A stretch of DNA of 47,324 bases from assembly GCA_902490405.1 (NCBI GenBank), contig CABUDS010000015.1, forward strand, positions 1 through 47,324, read 5' to 3'. The notes under the pieces are model-generated. The model had not been told where the DNA came from. It ran no database searches and saw nothing but the letters and a program-made list of their open reading frames with translations. Source of the stretch: an uncultured Collinsella sp. (GTDB lineage Bacteria; Actinomycetota; Coriobacteriia; Coriobacteriales; Coriobacteriaceae). Each line of letters starts with the position of its first letter. Positions within the stretch are counted from its first letter, which is position 1. Of this stretch, positions 39,644 through 47,324 are shown in pieces. The translations under genes and the position numbers were made by a program.

Positions 39644-40714
39644 TTAGCACCCATACCACTGGCGTCTCCATTCCTCAGCCAGATCGGCCCGCTGTTGAAT
39701 TCCCGCCAGTCTCATCTTTTCAGCCAGTTTCCCCGGGTTCTTGAGTTCATCAAACGTAAACCGAAGCACCTTGTGCCCAAGCATCGTCAGATGAGACTCT
39801 CGCTGACGTTCTGCCACGAATGGGTCGACCGACTCCCGATTCCCACTATCCTGCAGGGTATACTTTCCCTTCCCGTCGAGCTCGCCGATGACACATGTTC
39901 CGTCCTCGAGCCGCCAAAAATAGTCGACACGAAACACTTGGCTCGAATCGAGCGGGTCGCGAAACTCCACCTGCAACTCTGGCACCGGAAAACCGTATGC
40001 AATAAAGAACGCCCGAAAACGAGACTCGCCGCCGTTTTCGGACAGCCCGTCCGCATACGACGCGATCACCTGCGCTCTGCGATACCCTCGTCTGCCCTCG
40101 CAATCGGAGCGGAGGCGCTCGCACAGACCATCGCGCGATACGCCTCTTGCCCTCAATGCAGAATCGGCAATCGCCAACCCGTACGAAAACGGCGCGCGCA
40201 GCAGGCAATCCTCCACCGTGCGCCAAAACGACGTCACCTGCACGCCGTCAACTTGTTCAAGTGCGCCCGCCGCTTGCGGACGCAACAGCCGACATCCTGC
40301 GCTCAGCGGCACCGAGCAACCTGTCTTAACAAGATATCGTGACCCAAGCAGATCATTCGGCACCTCCAGACCCCACAAAAGCGCCGCGTCATAGCCCCAA
40401 AACGCCCAATCGGGATGAAATTCCGCAAGCCCTTTGATGGTCCGCAGTGCTCGCTCCGCCGGTGTCAACGTATCCCAATCATGTTGAAAGCAGAACAAAT
40501 ACGGCTCGGGCTCCGCAATATCATCGGTTCCCACATGACGCCGCAGCCACATGAGCTCGGCATTGCCGTGCGTCACAAGCAGCACGCCTTGTTCAGCCGC
40601 CTCCGTGAGCCGCGCGAGCATCCTATTCCGCGCCAAGGTGTTACGTGTTGCATGCCTGTGTTTAAGAACGGTATTAGACACTTTCATCACCACCACATCG
40701 GACAAATGAGCCAT
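39644..40714 (-). CDS. AbiEi/DUF559-like protein with PD-(D/E)XK nuclease fold
   Basis: 356-aa protein. N-terminal half (RNRMLARLTEAAEQGVLL; LRTIKGLAEFHPDWAFWGYDAALLWGLEV) resembles the AbiEi-like winged-helix proteins common in Actinobacteria. The C-terminal part (FRVDYFWRLEDG, VIGELDGKGKY, VLRFTFDEL) has the D...E-x-D-G-K layout of DUF559/Vsr-type PD-(D/E)XK nucleases, so an endonuclease is plausible. Related Collinsella proteins are sometimes labelled CTP synthase, which the sequence does not support. The start is uncertain (ATG 40714 or 40687, both with poor ribosome sites). Codon use is more relaxed than in neighbours. Palindromic arrays lie on both sides: four elements after the stop, two before the start. 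Confidence 0.65.
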   Translation of the reverse strand: MAHLSDVVVMKVSNTVLKHRHATRNTLARNRMLARLTEAAEQGVLLVTHGNAELMWLRRHVGTDDIAEPEPYLFCFQHDWDTLTPAERALRTIKGLAEFHPDWAFWGYDAALLWGLEVPNDLLGSRYLVKTGCSVPLSAGCRLLRPQAAGALEQVDGVQVTSFWRTVEDCLLRAPFSYGLAIADSALRARGVSRDGLCERLRSDCEGRRGYRRAQVIASYADGLSENGGESRFRAFFIAYGFPVPELQVEFRDPLDSSQVFRVDYFWRLEDGTCVIGELDGKGKYTLQDSGNRESVDPFVAERQRESHLTMLGHKVLRFTFDELKNPGKLAEKMRLAGIQQRADLAEEWRRQWYGC

Positions 40715-40740
40715 CGCCGCTGTTGACGCCGCCGACAAAC

Positions 40741-40797
40741 GTCTCGATCTGTAACAGGTAGACGTTCTCCAAGCCCCCAAACGTTACAGATTTAGAC
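40741..40797. repeat. 57-bp palindromic element 7
   Basis: Left arm GTCTCGATCTGTAAC, right arm GTTACAGATTTAGAC; 27-nt core. It starts 26 bp upstream of the nuclease-like gene's ATG, so it lies in its promoter or leader. Confidence 0.9.
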
Positions 40798-40820
40798 AAA
40801 CCAGCGGCGCCCAAGCGTTC

Positions 40821-40877
40821 GTCTCGATCTGTAACAGGAAGACCGGTTTTTTGTCCCTAAACGTTACAGATCGAGAC
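40821..40877. repeat. 57-bp palindromic element 8
   Basis: Arms GTCTCGATCTGTAAC / GTTACAGATCGAGAC (perfect); 27-nt core with CCGGTTTTTTGTCCC. Starts exactly 80 bp after element 7. Confidence 0.9.
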
Positions 40878-40917
40878 ATAAAGGCAGAAGGCAAGGCAGG
40901 CGACAACTGTCCATCCC

Positions 40918-41625
40918 CTACTCCCATTCCTGCTCGTAAATATTGAGCGACTTCACGTACCGCCCCTGGGCGCCCATGATGTCGCGGACCAGGCGCAAAA
41001 AGAAGCTGATGCACGAGGTGTCGAAACCGTCCTCCAGGTCCTCGGGATGCACCGCGCCCGGCCCGTCGACCGCCGTGTCGCTCAGGCGCGCGATATCATA
41101 CAGGTAGAGCTGCCCCGCCGTCAGCCAGACATCGTCGACGCACGCGAGTCGCACCGCAATCGCACCATCGTTCCAATGCTCCTTTTGCACGATATGTGGG
41201 TCGTAGACGTCAAAGCGACGGTCGGTGCGCGTGTCCTTCAGCACGACCATGCCAGTCGCGGGATCCTTGTCCAAAATGCCAAAGCGCGAGAAATACTGCG
41301 TGTCACGCACCTGCTTAAGTCGCCCGAGCGAAGCAGGAGAAATTGACGCTGGCGGCTCGTCCACATACAGCTCCAACAGCGTGCTGCCGTGGTAATAGGG
41401 GCGCTCAAACAGCAGCCAATCGGTAAACGCCATGTTGTAGGCCATGATTTCGTTTTGAGAAGGTTCCTCGCAATAGCTCAGCCACGGATCGACGATAATC
41501 TCGAACTGCTCGCGCGCTGGCTCCAGGAATTGAAACTTCCGCAGCATCCAAAAGTGAGCCATGTCGGCAATATCGTTGCCGACGGCTTCGGCCAGCTGCG
41601 CTCGATCAAAAACTTGGTCAGTCAT
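40918..41625 (-). CDS. conserved-looking protein of unknown function
   Basis: 235-aa soluble, acidic protein; no signal peptide or membrane segment, and no family recognised. It is rich in Trp/Tyr/Phe and Asp/Glu, with an N-terminal helix (QLAEAVGNDIADMAHFWMLRKF) and a central RFDVYDPHIVQKEHWNDGAIAVRL segment. The start has AGGAGG 5 nt upstream, so expression is likely. It is upstream of, and on the same strand as, the nuclease-like gene, with elements 7 and 8 between them, so it may share a transcript. Confidence 0.65.
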   Translation of the reverse strand: MTDQVFDRAQLAEAVGNDIADMAHFWMLRKFQFLEPAREQFEIIVDPWLSYCEEPSQNEIMAYNMAFTDWLLFERPYYHGSTLLELYVDEPPASISPASLGRLKQVRDTQYFSRFGILDKDPATGMVVLKDTRTDRRFDVYDPHIVQKEHWNDGAIAVRLACVDDVWLTAGQLYLYDIARLSDTAVDGPGAVHPEDLEDGFDTSCISFFLRLVRDIMGAQGRYVKSLNIYEQEWE

Positions 41626-41978
41626 GGCATCCTCCTCAAACTGATGGACCTCAATTTGAGCTTACGAGGAGGGCGAGCAGCCGAGGCAAGCGCGGGCAAA
41701 ATAGGCCTTCGACTGCAAACCAGATGCTGACCAAACACTTGACGGGACACTTGACCGAATGAGTCCACCACAACAAAACCGCAGGTAGACATAGACAGCC
41801 AACCCGCCCTTTTGAGCCAGATGCCCGCAGCCACCACAGAAACAACAGGTGACCACAGCCCAAGAAGTCGACAAATGAACACCCGTACGTCGACAAACGA
41901 GCAAATCGCTCGCAAAGAGTGTCCCCAACGACTAGGCAAAAAATGACTAGTCATTGAGGACGTTCTTAAATGACTACT
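41626..41978. other. 353-bp gene-free gap before gltD
   Basis: No gene supported; several overlapping minus frames have neither ribosome sites nor family content. Seen: the perfect palindrome AATGACTAGTCATT (41944-41957), a repeated GTCGACAAA (near 41867 and 41890), and a minus-strand GGGGACACTCTTTGCGAGC at 41931-41913 of the GGGGAC-headed repeat type. It presumably holds the promoter for the gene at 40918. Confidence 0.45.
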
Positions 41979-43460
<1,482 letters not shown>

Positions 43461-43465
43461 GGCAC

Positions 43466-46400
43466 TTACGCCTCCTTCTTGGTCGAAGCAACAGGGCTGG
43501 CAGCCACGGACGCAGCGCCAGCCGCGCCGCCCGCCACGTCAAAGCGAGCGACATCCGCGGCGCTCGCGCGACCGGTCACGATGTCAAACGCCAGCTCCTC
43601 TGCCTGCGCATGCGTCTTGCCGACGGCCTCGGCGGCGGCGACAATCGCCAGCACACGCTCGTACTCGGTCGGAATGACCTTCACGAAGTGCTTGCTCATC
43701 GTCTCAAAGCTGTAGAGCAGCTTGATGCCGCGCGGGCTCTGCGTCGCGTCCACGTGCTCTTGGATGAGCTCGCGAATCTGTGCCAGCTCGCCGGCCGTCG
43801 GGGCCTTGAGCTCAACGCTCTCGTGGTTCACGCGGGCATCGAGCGTGCCGTACTGGTCAAAGACATAGGCCACGCCGCCCGTCATACCGGCGGCGAAGTT
43901 CTGCCCGACCTCACCCAGGATAAGCGCCAGACCGCCCGTCATGTACTCGCAGCCATGGTTGCCGCAGCCCTCGACCACCACGGTGGCACCGGAGTTGCGT
44001 ACGCCAAAGCGCTGGCCAGCAAGACCGTTAATGAAGCCGCGGCCGCTCGTGGCGCCAAAGAACGCAACGTTGCCCACGATGATGTTCTCGTCGAACTTAT
44101 AGGTCGCATGCGGGTTGGGGCGCACCGACACCTCGCCGCCCGAAAGGCCTTTGCCAAAGTAGTCGTTGGCGTCGCCGCACACGTTGAGCGTAATGCCGCG
44201 CGGCAGGAAGGCGCCAAAGCTCTGACCGGCCGAACCATCGCAATCGATGGTGATGGAGCCGGCGGGCAGGCCCTCGGGATGTGCCTTGGTCACCGCGTTA
44301 CCCAGGATGGTGCCCACGCAACGGTTGACGTTGGCGATATCAGCGCGGAAGCGAATCGGACGCAAGTGGGCACGGGCATCGGCCGTATAGGGCACGAACA
44401 GCGTGGAGTCGAGCGTCTTGTCGAGCTCGCTGTCCGCGGCCATCTGCGGCAGGAAGTGACGACCGTCGGCACCCGGGATATGGGCACCGAACTCGCAGGT
44501 CGCGCTCGCCAGCACGGGCGACAGATCGAGCAGGTTGGCCTTACGGTTGCCCGGGACCTCAATCTGGCGCAAGCACTCGGGATGGCCGACCATCTCGTCG
44601 ACGGTGCGGAAGCCCAGGCTCGCCATGACCTCGCGCAGTTGCTCGGCAACAAAGAGCATAAAGTGCTCGACGTGCTCGGGCTTGCCGCGGAAGCCGTGAC
44701 GCAGGCGGCAGTTTTGCGTCGCGATGCCGGCCGGGCAGGTGTCCTGCTGGCAGTCGCGCTGCATGAGGCAACCCATGGAGATGAGCGGCATGGTCGCAAA
44801 GCCAAACTCCTCGGCGCCCAGCAAGCAGGCGACGGCAACGTCGGTGCCGTCCATGAGCTTACCGTCGGCCTCGAGCACCACGCGTGAGCGCAGGCCGTTT
44901 TGCAGCAGCGTCTGCTGGGCCTCGGCAAGGCCAAGCTCCAGCGGCAAACCCGCGTGCCAGATAGAGTCGCGCGCAGCGGCACCCGAGCCGCCATTGTGAC
45001 CGCTGATCAAGATCTTGTCGGCAGCGCCCTTGGCTACACCGGTGGCGATGGTGCCGACGCCGGCCTCGCTGACCAACTTGACCGACACGCGTGCGCCGGG
45101 GTTGGCGTTCTTAAGATCAAAGATCAGCTCTGCCAGGTCCTCGATGGAGTAAATATCGTGGTGCGGCGGAGGCGAAATCAGGCCGATGCCGGGCGTGGAC
45201 TGACGGACCTCGGCGATCCAGGGGTAGACCTTCTTACCGGGCAGGTGGCCACCCTCGCCGGGCTTGGCGCCCTGGGCCATCTTGATCTGAATCTCGAAGG
45301 CGCTGCACAGGTAGCGGCTCGTCACGCCAAAGCGCGCGCTTGCCACCTGCTTGATGGCGGAGTTCTTGGAGTCGCCGTTAGCCAGCGGGGTCTCGCGACG
45401 CGGGTCCTCGCCGCCCTCGCCCGAGTTGGAGCGTCCATGCAGGCGATTCATGGCGATGGCCATGCACTCGTGTGCCTCTTTGCTGATGGAGCCATACGAC
45501 ATGGCGCCGGTGTTAAAGCGGCGGACGATGTTGAGTGCGGGCTCGACCTCGTCGAGTGCCACCGGAGTGCGGCCACTGGCATCAAAGTCGAGCAGGTCGC
45601 GCAGGCGCACGGCACGGCTGGTGCGGTGCAGGCGGCTGCTGTACTCCTTAAAGGTGTCGTAGCTGTCCTCACGGCAGGCGGTCTGAAGCAGGTAGACAGT
45701 CTGCGGATCGATAAGGTGATCCTCGCCGCCGAGCGGGCGCCACTTGGTCAGACCCAGCGTGGGCAGCTGATCGGGAGCCGGACTCTTAAGGATAGCGAGC
45801 GCGGCGTCGTAGCGCTCGTTTTGCTCGCGCTCGACGTCCTCGACACCCATACCGCCCACACGGCTCACCGTGCCGGCGAAGTACGCGTTGACGAACTCCG
45901 ACGTAAAGCCCACGGCCTCGAAGATCTGCGCCGAATGGTAGCTCTGCACCGTGGAGATGCCCATCTTGGACATGATGGAAACGATGCCGGCGGTCGCAGC
46001 CTTGTTGTAGTTGTCGATACCCTGCCCGGCCGTCACGTCCAGGTCGCCGCGCGCCGCCAGATCGCGGATGCACGCATGCGCGTTGTACGGATAGACACCG
46101 CTCGCGGAGTAACCCACCAGTGCCGCAAAGTCGTGCGGGGACACGGCGTCGCCGCACTCCACCACGATGTCGGCAAAGGTACGCACGCCAGCGCGGATCA
46201 GGTGGTTGTGCACGCAGCCCACGGCGAGCAGCGAGGGCACGGGCACCTCGCCCGCAGCGGCACGATCGCTCAACACCACGATGTTCACGCCGTCGCGGAC
46301 CGCAGCCTCAACGTCCTCTGCAAGCTGCTTGAGCGCAGCCTGCAGCGCGCCCTCGCCGGCATCGCGGCGGTACACGGCACGGAAACGGCGAGTCTTAAAG

Positions 46401-47324
46401 CCCACGCGGTCGATGGCGCAAATGCGGTCGAACTCCTCCTCGCTCAACAGCGGACGCTCCAGGCGAACCAGCTGGCAGGCCGTACGGGAATCCTCGAGCA
46501 GGTTGCCGTGGTTGCCCAGGTAGAGCGTGGTCGAGGTGACCATATGCTCGCGAAGGGCATCGATCGGCGGGTTCGTGACCTGAGCGAACAGCTGATAGAA
46601 ATAGTCGAAGAACGAACGCGCCTTCTTGGACAGACAAGCCAGCGGCGCATCGATGCCCATCGAGGCGAGCGGGGCCTTGCCCTGCTGGGCCATGGGACGC
46701 ACGACCTCATCGACGTCATCCCAGTGATACCCGAGCTTAGCCATGCGCACGGCGGCGGGCACCTCGGCATCCTCGGCGGGCGCGGGCGCGGCGGGCTCAT
46801 CGAGCGCGTCGACGGTCAGTGTCTCCTCGGCAATCCAGTCGCGGTAGGGCTTCTCCTTGGCATAGCGGGCGCGCAGCTCGTCGTTGTAGATCACGCGGCC
46901 GCGGGCAAAATCGACCTCGAGCATCTGGCCCGGTCCCAGGCAACCGCTCGTCAGGATGTTCTCGGGGCTCACCTCGATGGTGCCCACTTCGCTTGCCAGC
47001 ATAAAGCGGCCATCGCGCGTCACGTAGTAGCGGGCGGGGCGCAAGCCGTTGCGGTCGAGGGCGGCGCCCAGCGTGCGACCGTCGGTAAAGGCGATGGCCG
47101 CCGGGCCGTCCCAGGGCTCCATGAGCATGGACTGGTAGGCGTCGTAGGCGCGGCGTTCCTCGCTCAGACTATCGTTGTGGTCCCACGGCTCGGGCAGCAA
47201 CATGGACGCGGCACGCGTGAGCGGGCGACCGTTCATGACCAAGAATTCGAGCACGTTGTCCAGAATCGCGGAGTCGGAACCCTCGCAGTTGATGATGGGC
47301 ATCACGCGCTCAAGATCGTGCTGC
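43466..47324 (-). CDS. gltB: glutamate synthase large subunit (5' end outside window)
   Basis: Partial: 1286 codons up to the window edge, where the reading frame continues (QHDLERVMPIINCEGSDSA). The N-terminal Cys and first part of the glutamine amidotransferase domain are missing. Present: the end of that domain (WDGPAAIAFTDGRTLGA), the central domain, the FMN-binding synthase domain (ISGHNGGSGAAARDS), the 3Fe-4S motif CLMQRDCQQDTC, and the C-terminal GxGxG helix domain (GGLALILGEVGQNFAAGMTGG). It makes two glutamates from glutamine and 2-oxoglutarate. An extra Pro/Ala-rich insert (EPAAPAPAEDAEVPAA) sits in the central domain, and the C-terminus has an Ala-rich tail. Confidence 0.95.
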   Translation of the reverse strand, partial: QHDLERVMPIINCEGSDSAILDNVLEFLVMNGRPLTRAASMLLPEPWDHNDSLSEERRAYDAYQSMLMEPWDGPAAIAFTDGRTLGAALDRNGLRPARYYVTRDGRFMLASEVGTIEVSPENILTSGCLGPGQMLEVDFARGRVIYNDELRARYAKEKPYRDWIAEETLTVDALDEPAAPAPAEDAEVPAAVRMAKLGYHWDDVDEVVRPMAQQGKAPLASMGIDAPLACLSKKARSFFDYFYQLFAQVTNPPIDALREHMVTSTTLYLGNHGNLLEDSRTACQLVRLERPLLSEEEFDRICAIDRVGFKTRRFRAVYRRDAGEGALQAALKQLAEDVEAAVRDGVNIVVLSDRAAAGEVPVPSLLAVGCVHNHLIRAGVRTFADIVVECGDAVSPHDFAALVGYSASGVYPYNAHACIRDLAARGDLDVTAGQGIDNYNKAATAGIVSIMSKMGISTVQSYHSAQIFEAVGFTSEFVNAYFAGTVSRVGGMGVEDVEREQNERYDAALAILKSPAPDQLPTLGLTKWRPLGGEDHLIDPQTVYLLQTACREDSYDTFKEYSSRLHRTSRAVRLRDLLDFDASGRTPVALDEVEPALNIVRRFNTGAMSYGSISKEAHECMAIAMNRLHGRSNSGEGGEDPRRETPLANGDSKNSAIKQVASARFGVTSRYLCSAFEIQIKMAQGAKPGEGGHLPGKKVYPWIAEVRQSTPGIGLISPPPHHDIYSIEDLAELIFDLKNANPGARVSVKLVSEAGVGTIATGVAKGAADKILISGHNGGSGAAARDSIWHAGLPLELGLAEAQQTLLQNGLRSRVVLEADGKLMDGTDVAVACLLGAEEFGFATMPLISMGCLMQRDCQQDTCPAGIATQNCRLRHGFRGKPEHVEHFMLFVAEQLREVMASLGFRTVDEMVGHPECLRQIEVPGNRKANLLDLSPVLASATCEFGAHIPGADGRHFLPQMAADSELDKTLDSTLFVPYTADARAHLRPIRFRADIANVNRCVGTILGNAVTKAHPEGLPAGSITIDCDGSAGQSFGAFLPRGITLNVCGDANDYFGKGLSGGEVSVRPNPHATYKFDENIIVGNVAFFGATSGRGFINGLAGQRFGVRNSGATVVVEGCGNHGCEYMTGGLALILGEVGQNFAAGMTGGVAYVFDQYGTLDARVNHESVELKAPTAGELAQIRELIQEHVDATQSPRGIKLLYSFETMSKHFVKVIPTEYERVLAIVAAAEAVGKTHAQAEELAFDIVTGRASAADVARFDVAGGAAGAASVAASPVASTKKEA

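Noticed and set aside
39305..40877. The evenly spaced repeats as a CRISPR array
   Set aside because: Repeats alternate in orientation, are only 15 bp, the intervening cores and linkers look homologous to each other, and there are no cas genes in the window.
41622..41954. Overlapping minus frames upstream of the gene at 40918
   Set aside because: Three frames overlap with no ribosome sites, codon pattern or known domains.

Overview
The window looks like the chromosome of a Collinsella-type bacterium (Coriobacteriia, Actinobacteriota). It is GC-rich with long spurious open frames opposite real genes. It carries anaerobic functions ([FeFe] hydrogenase, radical-SAM proteins) and PTS sugar uptake, and its intergenic gaps hold many GGGGAC-headed and palindromic short repeats. 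The taxon is inferred from gene content and style; no rRNA or tRNA gene was seen.

Layout. 1-6863: addB-addA recombination helicase/nuclease pair (minus). 7021-8574: TrpR/YerC-like regulator, 4-TM holin-like protein and an Fe-S-type Rrf2 regulator, which is divergent from cysK (8828-9766). 9946-11046: mnmA. 11202-13652: M42 aminopeptidase and FucO-like alcohol dehydrogenase, separated by a nested inverted repeat. 13770-14690: a lower-GC stretch with a LURP-one-related (YxjI-like) protein. 14728-18873: DUF1275 protein, YgiQ radical-SAM protein and CPBP protease. 18924-19355: a solo RelB/DinJ antitoxin with its own operator-like palindrome, lying between two 35-bp direct repeats. 19373-25427: a four-gene overlapping operon coding a GltD-like flavoprotein with an NuoF-type Fe-S segment, an [FeFe] hydrogenase, an ABC binding lipoprotein and a permease-ATPase fusion. 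25684-30382: a maltose-type PTS operon (EIIA, LicT-type antiterminator, EIICB, GH4 6-phospho-alpha-glucosidase) with a leader RNA that can form two competing hairpins. 30383-31110: gene-free, repeat-rich DNA. 31172-33436: DEAD-box helicase with an RG-rich tail. 33922-37029: copper module (CsoR-type operator, copA, copZ, csoR). 37176-39153: membrane zinc-ribbon protein and an amidohydrolase. 39305-40877: palindromic arrays on both sides of a PD-(D/E)XK, AbiEi/DUF559-like gene. 40918-41625: unknown protein. 41979-47324: gltD and gltB (gltB runs off the end).

The most unusual structure is a family of eight 57-bp palindromic elements. Each has 15-bp arms around a core of exactly 27 bp. They form three arrays with an 80-81 bp period, and two of the arrays bracket the nuclease-like gene at 39644-40714. 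The cores and linkers vary while the arms and all spacings are kept. This suggests a repeat/nuclease partnership comparable in layout to REP elements and their RAYT genes, but with a different protein family. The link is a hypothesis drawn from position alone.
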